Made by a program: the position numbers and the translations under genes. From positions 1 through 39,666 of the forward strand of contig AVDB01000014.1 of assembly GCA_000472185.1 (NCBI GenBank): a DNA stretch of 39,666 nucleotides. The letters run 5' to 3'. Below the pieces are notes generated by a model. It did not search any database and was not told the DNA's origin. It saw only the letters and a program-made list of their open reading frames with translations. Source of the DNA: Rhodobacteraceae bacterium HIMB11 (GTDB lineage: Bacteria > Pseudomonadota > Alphaproteobacteria > Rhodobacterales > Rhodobacteraceae). This document shows, in pieces, positions 7,639 through 15,644 of the stretch. Within the stretch, counting starts at the first letter, position 1. The number at the start of each line of letters is the position of its first letter.

Positions 7639-7668
7639 TTGGTATGATTCATGCATGTTTGATGCCAA
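7639..7668. promoter_or_regulatory. Face-to-face bidirectional sigma54 promoter sharing one -12 box
   Basis: Plus strand TTGGTATGATTCATGCA (GG 7641-7642, GC 7653-7654) and minus strand TTGGCATCAAACATGCA (GG 7666-7665, GC 7654-7653) both have GG-N10-GC spacing and use the same palindromic ATGCAT centre (7651-7656). The 30-bp region is an imperfect palindrome (11 of 15 symmetric pairs). Predicted starts are near 7666 for the FliL-like gene and near 7641 for the 81-aa gene. Both -12 boxes are ATGC, not TTGC. Confidence 0.6.
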
Positions 7669-7689
7669 CCAACAAAAATAGGTGGTGTT

Positions 7690-8250
7690 TTGAAAAAACA
7701 GATTTTGGTTGCATTACCCGCGGTAATTATTTGCGCTGCTATACTTTCTGGTGATTTAATGTTGACGCCGCGGTATTCGGAGGTTGCTGACGAATTTGTA
7801 GCTATCTTAGATCGTAGCAAGCCAGAAAATGCATCGAGTATAAACAGCGATAGTTCTTCCGACGACCAAGAAGAATTGAGCGATGAAGTAGTCGGTGAGG
7901 TTTCGGACAACCCATTTGGGCCAAAACTGGAATACTTCAGTTTCATCGAACCGATTGCTGGTACATTTTTCGACGGCGGTACAAATTACGTTTTTAACGT
8001 GTCAATCGCAACTAATCTTTCTCCTGTAATAGAGAACCCATTTGATACAGAATTTGAGCGGTTAACCACAATTCTAAAGCCGATTGTTGTAGATGAGACA
8101 ATCGGTTTAAAACGGAATGATTTATTTAGCGATATGTTTCGCGAAAAATTGGGAAGGCTGCTTGTCTCTTCTTTTAACTCCAAATTAATCAATGCAGGCT
8201 TTGATCCGATAATCGCAAACGTCGAAATTATTGACTTCTGGGCTCCTTGA
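7690..8250 (+). CDS. FliL-like membrane protein (second FliL-type gene)
   Basis: A 186-aa protein read from TTG 7690, which has AGGTGG at a proper distance; no better start exists. It has one N-terminal transmembrane segment (about residues 4-22), an acidic disordered linker (SSDDQEELSDEVV), and a C-terminal domain with a FliL-like pattern: YVFNVSIATNLS, LTTILKPIVVDETIG, MFREKLGRLLVSSFNSKL, VEIIDFWAP. FliL proteins surround the stator in the periplasm and support torque. A canonical fliL lies at 19284, so this would be a divergent paralogue. Homology is inferred from pattern and topology and is not certain. It is driven by the bidirectional sigma54 promoter. Confidence 0.6.
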   Translation: MKKQILVALPAVIICAAILSGDLMLTPRYSEVADEFVAILDRSKPENASSINSDSSSDDQEELSDEVVGEVSDNPFGPKLEYFSFIEPIAGTFFDGGTNYVFNVSIATNLSPVIENPFDTEFERLTTILKPIVVDETIGLKRNDLFSDMFREKLGRLLVSSFNSKLINAGFDPIIANVEIIDFWAP

Positions 8251-8254
8251 ACCG

Positions 8255-8271
8255 TTGGCATGATTATTGCT
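8255..8271 (+). promoter_or_regulatory. sigma54 promoter of the 56-aa gene
   Basis: TTGGCATGATTATTGCT is an essentially perfect -24/-12 element (GG 8257-8258, GC 8269-8270). The predicted start is about 8282, leaving a 20-nt leader with AGGAGG before ATG 8302. Confidence 0.8.
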
Positions 8272-8301
8272 TCCTTCGTGTGAGGAAATTAGGAGGAAGA
8301 T

Positions 8302-8472
8302 ATGAACATTCCTATTCGAGAAATGTTGGACGATGAGCAAAACCTCAATCGTACTATGACATTTGAATTTGAGGTTGGTTATTACGATCAACGCGGTGTA
8401 TGTCGTAAGGTCGATAAAATTAAAGTCAACCGCGATTCAGAACATAACAAAACTTTGGATCATGAATCTTGA
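8302..8472 (+). CDS. 56-aa small protein under sigma54 control
   Basis: A short open frame from ATG 8302 to TGA 8472, encoding a charged soluble peptide starting MNIPIREMLDDEQNLNRTMT and ending KTLDHES, with a central aromatic stretch (FEFEVGYYDQ). It has no membrane segment or recognised domain. Two facts argue that it is real: the strongest ribosome binding site in the region (AGGAGG, 8291-8296) and a near-perfect sigma54 promoter at the correct distance. The last 13 nt overlap the 3' end of the convergent 74-aa gene. Function unknown; the promoter places it in the flagellar programme. Confidence 0.7.
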   Translation: MNIPIREMLDDEQNLNRTMTFEFEVGYYDQRGVCRKVDKIKVNRDSEHNKTLDHES

Positions 8473-8684
8473 TTTGACTTTGATCGCGCGTATGTGTCGT
8501 AAACGCGTTTTAGAAATAACCCCACGCCAACTATCATTAAAAAAACACTCACTTGCATCGGGGTGACTGGGATTGATAACTCATGTTTCTTTGAAAATAT
8601 TGGTAAAAATACAATAATTGCCGCGGCGAGCAACAAATAGCCTCGAATGAGATTGCAGATATTACATGACGAGATAATTTTCAT
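8460..8684 (-). CDS. Hypothetical two-TM membrane protein, 74 aa
   Basis: Not recognised. Two hydrophobic segments (LIRGYLLLAAAIIVFLPIF and VSVFLMIVGVGLFL) with a short loop and a basic C-terminus (KRVYDTYARSKSN). A CNIC dicysteine pair is near the N-terminus. The ATG overlaps the stop of the upstream 91-aa gene (ATGA), so the two are translationally coupled. No function can be assigned. Confidence 0.6.
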   Translation of the reverse strand: MKIISSCNICNLIRGYLLLAAAIIVFLPIFSKKHELSIPVTPMQVSVFLMIVGVGLFLKRVYDTYARSKSNQDS

Positions 8685-8956
8685 TCAGTCAAATCCTTAC
8701 ATGCATACAACATCCGTGCAAGTCGTTTAGTGCGAACTTTAGCAACTTCTTTTACATATAGACCTTCAGCTAACTTGGAAAGATTATCGATTTTATCCTT
8801 GAGCGCGTGAAGGTCGTCAGGCTGCATTAAACATAAGTTTTCTTCATTATTAAGAAGTTCGGAGTTAAGTTGAGTTACAATCTCTTCTGCATCCTTGTAC
8901 ATACAATCCTGCAGCAATTCATCTATTTTTTGTATGTTTTGATTTATGTTTCCCAT
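8681..8956 (-). CDS. Small helical protein, possible FliT-type chaperone, 91 aa
   Basis: All-helical, acidic-then-basic soluble protein (MGNINQNIQKIDELLQDCMY ... VAKVRTKRLARMLYACKDL). Size, helical content and location near fliS fit a FliT-like flagellar export chaperone, but no diagnostic motif is visible, so this is context inference. It is the first gene of a two-gene unit with the 74-aa membrane protein (ATGA overlap). No clear promoter or ribosome binding site was found. Confidence 0.5.
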   Translation of the reverse strand: MGNINQNIQKIDELLQDCMYKDAEEIVTQLNSELLNNEENLCLMQPDDLHALKDKIDNLSKLAEGLYVKEVAKVRTKRLARMLYACKDLTE

Positions 8957-8975
8957 TATGAAGTCGTAACCGTTT

Positions 8976-9004
8976 TTGACTATTAATATCTAAACGTGTA
9001 TTAA
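8976..9004 (+). promoter_or_regulatory. Possible sigma70 promoter before the 113-aa gene
   Basis: TTGACT (8976-8981), 17 nt, then TATTAA (8999-9004). The predicted start is within a few bases of ATG 9011, so the leader would be very short. Weak -10 match. Confidence 0.3.
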
Positions 9005-9010
9005 TTACGC

Positions 9011-9352
9011 ATGCTACCAGCGATACAACACTACGCAACTACACTTTCGGAGCCTCCCAGTCGGGTGGTAACTGAGCAAGTGACTGCAAATGTTGTGCCA
9101 AAGGCGAATGTTTTTTCTACAGCGAAGCGCCCCGCCGAGCCATCCTCGTATACAATAGATGATGAAGTTTTCGAAATATTAAGCCCAGTACTCGCTCCAA
9201 GCGCAATAAATGCGGAAGCTGCTATCGCGGCAAGAAATTTACTTTCCCCAAAGTTTACTCACAATGAAGCTCAGACGAAATACCTGCGAACTTCAACTTT
9301 ACCAGAAAACAATGGCGAAATGCGTACAAAGACGTTAGATCTGTACGCCTAA
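9011..9352 (+). CDS. Hypothetical protein, 113 aa, low complexity
   Basis: Not recognised. A Pro/Thr/Ala-rich, probably disordered protein without membrane segments; a more ordered stretch lies around residues 48-75 (TIDDEVFEILSPVLAPSAIN). It lies between two leftward flagellar-type units and its stop overlaps the stop of the convergent 169-aa gene by 4 nt. No ribosome binding site is seen. It may be real because no other gene occupies the interval, but coding support is moderate. Confidence 0.45.
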   Translation: MLPAIQHYATTLSEPPSRVVTEQVTANVVPKANVFSTAKRPAEPSSYTIDDEVFEILSPVLAPSAINAEAAIAARNLLSPKFTHNEAQTKYLRTSTLPENNGEMRTKTLDLYA

Positions 9353-9858
9353 AGAAAGCTGAACGGGTCAATTTCAACGTCTTCGATATCTCCAAGCCAA
9401 TTCGAGTCAGTGACTTTTGACCAGTTCCAATCGCCTGGCGCATAATAGGACGGCTTTGATCTTACCAAAAATATGAAAGCCTTAAAGCGCTTTATAGTCG
9501 ATTCAACTGAGTGCTCTTTTTGAGGTAGTCCATCGAGAGCTGATGAGAACATACTTTTCAATTTACGCGGAGAAGTGTTGTCAGTTGTTGTAATTCGGAT
9601 CCGTTCGAATGACTTTAGTATTTCATCCGCATTCTCGGCGCCGATCTCGTTCAGGGTTCGTAAAAAATCTTCGGCACAGTTTTCGAGTTCTGAGGCAAGA
9701 TCTTCTACTTGGTAGTGTTCGCTTAGGACCTCCGCGTAAAACGATGCCATCTGTGTAAGGGTAATGTTTGACAAAAGAAACCTTCGCGCAACTAACGCCG
9801 CCACACAATCGAAAACAAAATTGGGTATATGCTTCGCCAATACTCTACTCCCGTACAT
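9349..9858 (-). CDS. Hypothetical protein downstream of fliS, 169 aa
   Basis: Not recognised. A mainly helical soluble protein with an N-terminal helical half (MASFYAEVLSEHYQVEDLAS) and an aromatic C-terminal tail (YYAPGDWNWSKVTDSNWLGD ... DPFSFL). It lies 13 nt after fliS on the same strand, so it is probably co-transcribed from the fliS promoter. By position it might be a partner of FliS or another late-stage flagellar factor, but nothing in the sequence proves this. Confidence 0.65.
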   Translation of the reverse strand: MYGSRVLAKHIPNFVFDCVAALVARRFLLSNITLTQMASFYAEVLSEHYQVEDLASELENCAEDFLRTLNEIGAENADEILKSFERIRITTTDNTSPRKLKSMFSSALDGLPQKEHSVESTIKRFKAFIFLVRSKPSYYAPGDWNWSKVTDSNWLGDIEDVEIDPFSFL

Positions 9859-9871
9859 CCGAGAGTTAGCG

Positions 9872-10237
9872 TTAACCTATTTGTTCCCAAGCATCAACAA
9901 TTTCTGATACAATCTGGATGCAAATTTTTAGCTTTTGCTCATCTTTCTGTTCAGTGTCGGAAACACATACTTTGATGTACTCATAAATTCGATAAAGGTT
10001 GTGTGTTATGTCACCACCTTGTTCAAAGTCTAGGCTCCCCTGTAAGAGTTGAAGAGCGCTAAGAATTGAGACGCGTGCGCTTCTCGTTTTGATTTTTTCA
10101 CTTGTTTCACGGAATAGTATGAGATCGGCTTTCAACTTATTCAAAGTTAACGTTATCAATTGATGTGCGCTTGCTTCTGATACTATCGTGGTCGTCTGCT
10201 TCCGTGAGTAGTAGTCACGCGCTAGTGCATAATTCAT
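9872..10237 (-). CDS. fliS: Flagellin export chaperone FliS
   Basis: A 121-aa helical protein with FliS features: N-terminal YALARDYYSRK, the ASAHQLITLTLNKLKADLIL helix (compare the ASPxELIxMLYDG pattern of the family), LQLLQGSLDFEQGGDITHNL (compare LxxxLDxExGGEIAxNL), and a final WEQ near the C-terminus as in the usual xxxxxAWxx end. FliS binds the disordered C-terminus of flagellin in the cytoplasm and holds it for export. The length is normal. It lies divergent to fleT and has a sigma28-like promoter, as expected for a late gene paired with flagellin. Confidence 0.85.
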   Translation of the reverse strand: MNYALARDYYSRKQTTTIVSEASAHQLITLTLNKLKADLILFRETSEKIKTRSARVSILSALQLLQGSLDFEQGGDITHNLYRIYEYIKVCVSDTEQKDEQKLKICIQIVSEIVDAWEQIG

Positions 10238-10265
10238 TTGTTGTCTCCCGAGCCGTACAATTAGT

Positions 10266-10292
10266 TCAACGTCGTCAGTTCTGAGTTGTTTA
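10266..10292 (-). promoter_or_regulatory. Possible sigma28-type promoter of fliS
   Basis: The minus strand reads TAAA (10292-10289), 15 nt, GACGTTGA (10273-10266). It deviates from GYCGTTTA at two positions but keeps the spacing. The predicted start is near 10259, 22 nt before ATG 10237. Confidence 0.4.
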
Positions 10293-10400
10293 GAAAATTT
10301 ATTCGACTGTGGTCAAAAAATTGACATCGATCTTTTCCTATACAAAAATCGACAATGAATTAATCACATAACCTATTGTAATATAATTATAAATATAAAG

Positions 10401-10416
10401 TGGCATGTCTTTTGCT
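10401..10416 (+). promoter_or_regulatory. sigma54 promoter of the fleT-fliEFGHIJ operon
   Basis: TGGCATGTCTTTTGCT has GG at 10402-10403 and GC at 10414-10415 (N10). The predicted start is around 10427, giving a leader of about 20 nt before ATG 10448. Confidence 0.75.
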
Positions 10417-10447
10417 TACAGATTGTAGCCATTACTATGAGGAAACG

Positions 10448-11608
10448 ATGCACGCTTATATTTTCACGAATTCGAGTGAGATTTTATCGGCAACTGCCCA
10501 CTTGATTGAGTGCTGTGGTTTTTCAGTCTCACGCATGACAGATTTCTCGTCTCAATTAGCGATTGATGCAAATGCGATTATTTGTGTGTCGTCCCACGAA
10601 ATTAATCAACTCGGCGGCGAAGATGTGTTCTTGCAAATTGCCAAAGGTTATAAACCGAAAAAAATCATAGTCGTCAAAGAAAACGCAAATGAATTTTCTA
10701 TGAGCTGCGCTCTTGGTGGCCGGCTAATCAACGTGGCTGCGAGCTCGACGCAGATGTCTACAGAAATAGTCTCATCAATGTTAGCAGACTTGATGCTAAC
10801 AGATCAGACTGTTTATTCTTGTGGCTCCACTAAAACGGCCAATACTATTTCATTAGTGAGGCGTGTTGCAGCGAAAGATGTCACAGTACTCGTAAACGGT
10901 CCGACAGGCACTGGAAAAGAGGTGTTGTCAAAATTCATACACGAAAATAGTGGTCGTAAAGATAACCCATTCATTGCAATAAATTGTGCAGCGATCCCGG
11001 AGAACATGTTGGAAGCGATGTTGTTTGGGCATGAGAAAGGGGCATTTACTGGTGCGTCTGCTGCTAATCAGGGTATTTTTCGGGCTGCTGATAAAGGCAC
11101 GCTTCTTCTCGATGAGATTTCTGAAATGCCACTGGGGCTACAGGCTAAAATCTTACGAGTATTGCAAGAACGTGTCATCACACCTTTGGGTGGTAGCAGA
11201 GAGATCAACATCGACGTGCGCGTCATTGCAACCACTAATCGTGATATGATGGAAGAAATTCGTGGCGGTAAGTTTCGAGAAGACCTTTATTATCGGTTAA
11301 ATGTATTCCCAATTGCGACATTGGCTTTGTCTGAGCGGGTGGAAGATATCATACCTATCGCCATGGCATTGCTTCGAAAGCACAGTGAGAATGAACCGTT
11401 TAATTTTATTCTTTCAGATCAAGCTGCGAATAAACTCAAAGAACACAGTTGGCCTGGTAATGTTCGAGAACTCGATAACGTAATTCAAAGAGCATTGGTA
11501 TTGAACGATGGTCCAGTTATCGAAGAAAACAGCATATTTTTGCAAGACCTGCGAGGTGCAGAAGTGGCGATTTCAACTGAAGAATTTCTATTTTCAAAAG
11601 TGAGCTGA
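10448..11608 (+). CDS. fleT: sigma54 enhancer-binding activator without HTH (FleT-like)
   Basis: A 386-aa protein; ATG 10448 follows TGAGGA, and the sigma54 promoter overlaps any upstream start. Residues 1-115 form a degenerate receiver-like domain as in FleQ. The AAA+ domain carries Walker A GPTGTGKE (151-158), GAFTGA (198-203), Walker B GTLLLDE (217-223) and WPGNVREL (335-342). The chain ends about 35 residues after the AAA+ domain with no Fis-type helix-turn-helix, so it cannot bind enhancer DNA alone. In Rhodobacter sphaeroides FleT acts together with FleQ on flagellar sigma54 promoters; the other activator at 36093-37175 is the evident partner. First gene of the fliEFGHIJ operon, and itself sigma54-dependent. 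Confidence 0.85.
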   Translation: MHAYIFTNSSEILSATAHLIECCGFSVSRMTDFSSQLAIDANAIICVSSHEINQLGGEDVFLQIAKGYKPKKIIVVKENANEFSMSCALGGRLINVAASSTQMSTEIVSSMLADLMLTDQTVYSCGSTKTANTISLVRRVAAKDVTVLVNGPTGTGKEVLSKFIHENSGRKDNPFIAINCAAIPENMLEAMLFGHEKGAFTGASAANQGIFRAADKGTLLLDEISEMPLGLQAKILRVLQERVITPLGGSREINIDVRVIATTNRDMMEEIRGGKFREDLYYRLNVFPIATLALSERVEDIIPIAMALLRKHSENEPFNFILSDQAANKLKEHSWPGNVRELDNVIQRALVLNDGPVIEENSIFLQDLRGAEVAISTEEFLFSKVS

Positions 11609-11612
11609 TCTA

Positions 11613-11924
11613 ATGGAAGTCAAATCGTTACATTCTTTAATCGTACAAAATCAAGCGGCTCAAAAAGCATCACAGGTTGAAAATATCCAGCATGCTGCAC
11701 CCAATGTGGACTTCACAGAAAGATTCTCTGAGGGCTTAAATGAAGTTGCACGCGCGCAAAATAATGCCTCCGAACTTGCAAAAGCATATGAACTTGGAAC
11801 AGAGACTGATTTGGCAAAAGTCATGGTTGCGCAGCAGGTTTCATCACTTGGTTTCCAAATGACGCTAAACGTTCGTAATAAAGCACTTAGTGCATACAAA
11901 GACATAATGAATATGCCTGTATAA
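11613..11924 (+). CDS. fliE: Hook-basal body complex protein FliE
   Basis: 103 aa. The conserved C-terminal region is clear: FTERFSEGLNEVARAQNNAS, TDLAKVMVAQQVSSLGFQMT and NVRNKALSAYKDIMNMPV, the usual FliE ending. FliE joins the MS ring to the rod and is an early substrate of the flagellar type III export gate. The gene starts 2 nt after the fleT stop and precedes fliF by 15 nt, the common fliE-fliF order. Confidence 0.95.
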   Translation: MEVKSLHSLIVQNQAAQKASQVENIQHAAPNVDFTERFSEGLNEVARAQNNASELAKAYELGTETDLAKVMVAQQVSSLGFQMTLNVRNKALSAYKDIMNMPV

Positions 11925-11939
11925 ATGGGACTCAAATAA

Positions 11940-13712
11940 ATGACTGACACAACGATCAATTCATCGAGTAGCACAATCAATGCAGGGCAAGCTGGCCAAC
12001 TTAGCACGGTATCATCATCTCCGATTGCACGAATGTCCAATTTCGTGAATCAACCAGCTTTTAAACGCAGTCTCCCTCTGATTGTGTCCATAGTATTTGC
12101 GGGTGTGGTTTTAATCTTTTTTGCGCTTTCACAAAAGCCATCATTGACCTCACTATATGACTCTTTGTCTGCTTCAGAAAAAGCTAAAATGTTAGATGCA
12201 CTTACTGCGGCCGGTTACGATGCGACTGTCGATCCCGCGACTGGAAATGTATTAATCCCAACATCGGACTTTCATGAAGCTAAACTGAGCTTGGCCGCGC
12301 AAGGACTTCCTGCATCAACGCCAGATGGCTACTCAGAACTAAATAATTTACCGATGGGCGCATCACGTTCCGTTGAGGCAATGAAGTTAAAGCAGGCCCA
12401 AGAGGTTGAGATAGCGCGTTCTATTTCCGCTATGAGTGATGTTATTGGCGCGAGAGTGCACTTAGCTTTACCTGAAAAGTCCGTATTTGTAAGAGATAGG
12501 ATGGACCCAACAGCGTCGGTATTTGTTCAACTTGGTCAAGGGAGATCTTTAGACGAATTGCAAGTAGAGGCCATATTAAACCTGGTATCAGCATCAGTCG
12601 CAGGATTGTCGCGTGACGATGTCACGGTCATTGACCAAAATGGTCGACTATTATCAAATTCTCCAGATGACCCAGCGTCGATTTTGAGTGATACCCAGCT
12701 CCAATATCGCATGAGGTTGGAAAATATTTATCGTTCTCGAATTGAGAGTATTTTAACCCCACTTGTCGGTTTGGGAAATGCGACCGCGCAAGTAAATATC
12801 GAAATTGACTTTACTCGCACTGAAATTACTGAGGAGACTGTTGACCCAAAGCGAAATGCTTTGGTCTCTGAACAAAATGCTCTAGATTTGACAACTAAAA
12901 AAGAAGCTCGTGGTATTCCAGGAGCCTTGTCGAACGACCCACCAGCTGAGGTAGAATTGACGACAGACGCCGATGAGGTTGACCCAACCGCTCAAGCTCA
13001 AAATTACGGCGACCCAGGCGGCAGTAATAACAATAACTTGGAGACAAGATCTAGCCGTGAGGTAAAAAATTACGAAGTTTCGAAAAAAATTCAGACGACA
13101 CAGAAACCGTCTACTCAACTTATGAAGATTGATGCGGCCGTATTGCTACGGCAGCCGAAGGTCATAGACCCTGAAACGGGGCTTTTAGTATCTCATCCCT
13201 ACAATGAGCAAAAGTTGGAAGAGATCCGAGCACTGATCAAAAGCACCGTTGGGCTTCAAGATGATCGTGGCGACACTCTCGCAATCAGCACTACGGACGT
13301 CGAACCTGTGTTATCAGAGGTCGCTGTGGATTGGTACCAAATGGATTGGGTGAAATCAGCAATCCAAAACGTTGTTATTATGCTAATGCTAGGTGTTGTG
13401 GTGCTAGGAGTGATCCGTCCATTGATAAACAGACTGTTAGTTCCGGTCGGTGGCTCAGGCACTACCGTCGCAGCCGGTATTGAAGATGACGATGTGGATT
13501 TGACATCAATAGAAGTAAACGAAGGTGAGAGCTTAGAAGATATAAAAGCGAAGCTGAAGCCTAAGAAGTCCAATATCTCATTAGAAATGTTGGATACTGC
13601 GAACACCTATGATGACAAAGTGGCTATCATTCGGATGATGGTTAATGATGAAGCAGGCCGGGTATCAACTGTGTTCAAGCAGATGATGGCCAGAGACCTT
13701 GATTTAATCTAG
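11940..13712 (+). CDS. fliF: Flagellar MS-ring protein FliF
   Basis: 590 aa, normal length. A transmembrane segment (about residues 41-63) follows a short cytosolic N-terminus; then come the ring-building motifs (EKAKMLDALTAAGYDATVDP, ARVHLALPEKSVFVRD, ASVFVQLGQGRSLDELQVEA), the loop rich in acidic and polar residues (about 325-375), a second transmembrane segment (about 472-493), and the C-terminal FliG-binding tail ending FKQMMARDLDLI. FliF forms the MS ring in the inner membrane that carries the C-ring and export gate. Confidence 0.97.
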   Translation: MTDTTINSSSSTINAGQAGQLSTVSSSPIARMSNFVNQPAFKRSLPLIVSIVFAGVVLIFFALSQKPSLTSLYDSLSASEKAKMLDALTAAGYDATVDPATGNVLIPTSDFHEAKLSLAAQGLPASTPDGYSELNNLPMGASRSVEAMKLKQAQEVEIARSISAMSDVIGARVHLALPEKSVFVRDRMDPTASVFVQLGQGRSLDELQVEAILNLVSASVAGLSRDDVTVIDQNGRLLSNSPDDPASILSDTQLQYRMRLENIYRSRIESILTPLVGLGNATAQVNIEIDFTRTEITEETVDPKRNALVSEQNALDLTTKKEARGIPGALSNDPPAEVELTTDADEVDPTAQAQNYGDPGGSNNNNLETRSSREVKNYEVSKKIQTTQKPSTQLMKIDAAVLLRQPKVIDPETGLLVSHPYNEQKLEEIRALIKSTVGLQDDRGDTLAISTTDVEPVLSEVAVDWYQMDWVKSAIQNVVIMLMLGVVVLGVIRPLINRLLVPVGGSGTTVAAGIEDDDVDLTSIEVNEGESLEDIKAKLKPKKSNISLEMLDTANTYDDKVAIIRMMVNDEAGRVSTVFKQMMARDLDLI

Positions 13713-13724
13713 TGAGGGCGACCC

Positions 13725-14747
13725 ATGGCAGAGAATGAAGAAGTTGTCGAAATAGAACTTACTGGAACGCAGAAATCTGCAATTCTCATGATGCTTCTTG
13801 GCGAAGATGAAGCATCAGAAGTTCTAAAACATCTGACACCAAAAGAAGTTCAGCATTTGGGTACGGCGATGTATTCGGTTACAGATGTTGATCAGGATAT
13901 GGTGAATGCCGTGCTTGATGAATTCCTGGGAATTATTAAGCAGCAAACTGGCTTAGGTTTGGGAGCAGGAAACTACATTAAAAATGTGTTGACGAAAGCT
14001 TTAGGCGACGACAAAGCACAATCTGTACTAAGTAGGATCACACCAGCATCTTCTGAACGACCAATTGAAATTTTGGATTGGATGGATGCGCGCTCCATCT
14101 CGGAACTTATCGTTGACGAACATCCCCAGATTATCGCTCTTGTTATTTCTTATTTGGAGTATGGCTTGGCTGCTGACGTTTTGACCCTGCTTCCACAGGA
14201 TTTGCAACCGGATGTTGTTCGGCGAATTGCCACGCTCGAAACTGTACAGCCAGATGCGATCAAAGAGCTGGAACGTGTCATGCAGCGAAAGTTTCAGGCC
14301 AATACATCTCTGAGGGCTTCCAAAATTGGTGGTGTTCAAGCTGCTGCAAAGATTATGAACTTTACCAAGACAGCGATGGAACAGAGAATATTGAAGGATA
14401 TAAAGAAAGAAAACAAAGATTTAATGACGTCTATTCAAGACAATATGTTTGTGTTTGACAACCTAATTATGTCTGATGATCGGTCACTTCAAACACTTCT
14501 TCGTTCGCTTGAACAAGAGGCCTTAGTCCTTGCGCTGAAGGGTGCAGATGAGGCTCTTCGCGAAAAGTTATTTGGCTGCATGTCTTCTAGAGCGGCAGAC
14601 AATATTAAGGATGAAATGGAGGCACTTGGGCCGGTTCGTTTAACTGAAGTGCAAGAAGCACAAAAAGAAATTATTAGTGTTGCTCGTAAGATGGCAGATG
14701 ATGGCACAATCGTGCTTGCTGGACGAGGCGGCGAGGAGATGGTGTGA
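13725..14747 (+). CDS. fliG: Flagellar motor switch protein FliG
   Basis: 340 aa. The N-terminal domain begins LTGTQKSAILMMLLGEDEAS; the middle domain has the EHPQIIALVISYLE signature; the C-terminal torque helix region is DDRSLQTLLRSLEQEALVLA with the charged residues that contact the stator. FliG is the rotor protein of the C-ring and connects FliF with FliM/FliN. ATG 13725 has a GAGGG upstream; the 3' end overlaps the start of fliH. Confidence 0.97.
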   Translation: MAENEEVVEIELTGTQKSAILMMLLGEDEASEVLKHLTPKEVQHLGTAMYSVTDVDQDMVNAVLDEFLGIIKQQTGLGLGAGNYIKNVLTKALGDDKAQSVLSRITPASSERPIEILDWMDARSISELIVDEHPQIIALVISYLEYGLAADVLTLLPQDLQPDVVRRIATLETVQPDAIKELERVMQRKFQANTSLRASKIGGVQAAAKIMNFTKTAMEQRILKDIKKENKDLMTSIQDNMFVFDNLIMSDDRSLQTLLRSLEQEALVLALKGADEALREKLFGCMSSRAADNIKDEMEALGPVRLTEVQEAQKEIISVARKMADDGTIVLAGRGGEEMV

Positions 14748-15637
14748 TGCAGCCGGATGAATTCCAACTGAATGACTCAGATCCAAAATACGCAGCTCTG
14801 AACGACACAGAAATATCAGCGCTCATAAAGGCGTCCACCGTTTCTCCCTTCACACCAAGCGAAAAGGTCAAGCAAGCACCGATAAATTTTCAAAAAAAGA
14901 CACTTGCTGAACTCGCGCAGCTTTCAAAAGATGAGGCGGTACGAAACGAACCCCCCGAACAATCGGCTAGCGATGGCCTATCTGAATTAGAACTGAAAAA
15001 TGACAACCAAATTGTAGAAGGATCGCGTGAGAATATCACTGAAGTTGAAGAGTTGGATATAGAAGGTTCTAATGCTGATATTGACGTTAATTCAGCATTA
15101 AATAGCCAAGAAACTGAGGAGCACGAAGATCTCTATACAAAGTTAAAAGATCAAGTGTCTGACTTGGAAGCGCATATTGCGAGATTAGAGGCAGAATTAG
15201 CAGAATTAAGTACTGTAAATACAACCGCTGAAGACGACGCGACTGTATTAAAGCAGCTGTTTACTCAATTGCCCCCACTGGCCCTGAAAGAGGAAGAAAG
15301 GTTCTCGAAAAAAGTGTTGAGTACAATTGAAGATGTAATCCGCACAAGATTAGGCGCTGAAATTTCTGAGCACCCAGAGACCTTTGTTTCTAAGATAAAA
15401 GAGAAGATCAAAGACTTATATGTTGATGGGTCGCATATGCTGATCATGCTCAATGCTGAAGATTTTGAAACAGTACAGCGAACTTTAAAAGACAGCGCAC
15501 TAGGACAGCATATTCAGTTACAAGTTTCGGAGGACTTGGGGCGTGGCGATTTAATTATTAGAGCAGGTTCAATACAAATCGAAGACATTCTGCAGGTTGG
15601 GTTAGTTGAGGCTGATCCTGAAAAGCATCGCGATTGA
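14747..15637 (+). CDS. fliH: Flagellar export ATPase regulator FliH
   Basis: 296 aa from ATG 14747; an in-frame GTG at 14744 is possible. An acidic, variable N-terminal half is followed by a coiled coil (DLYTKLKDQVSDLEAHIARL ... ELAEL) and a conserved C-terminal FliH domain (AEISEHPETFVSKIKEKIKD ... IQLQVSEDLGRGDLIIRAGS). FliH dimers hold the FliI ATPase and link it to the C-ring. The acidic N-terminus is longer than in enteric FliH. Position between fliG and fliI is canonical. Confidence 0.9.
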   Translation: MQPDEFQLNDSDPKYAALNDTEISALIKASTVSPFTPSEKVKQAPINFQKKTLAELAQLSKDEAVRNEPPEQSASDGLSELELKNDNQIVEGSRENITEVEELDIEGSNADIDVNSALNSQETEEHEDLYTKLKDQVSDLEAHIARLEAELAELSTVNTTAEDDATVLKQLFTQLPPLALKEEERFSKKVLSTIEDVIRTRLGAEISEHPETFVSKIKEKIKDLYVDGSHMLIMLNAEDFETVQRTLKDSALGQHIQLQVSEDLGRGDLIIRAGSIQIEDILQVGLVEADPEKHRD

Positions 15638-15644
15638 CTTTGAT

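Noticed and set aside
13256-13606. Minus-strand open frame opposite fliF (and similar antisense frames across fliG, fliR, flhB and flagellin)
   Set aside because: Ser/Thr-rich antisense shadows typical of the opposite strand of conserved genes; no ribosome binding sites or known domains.
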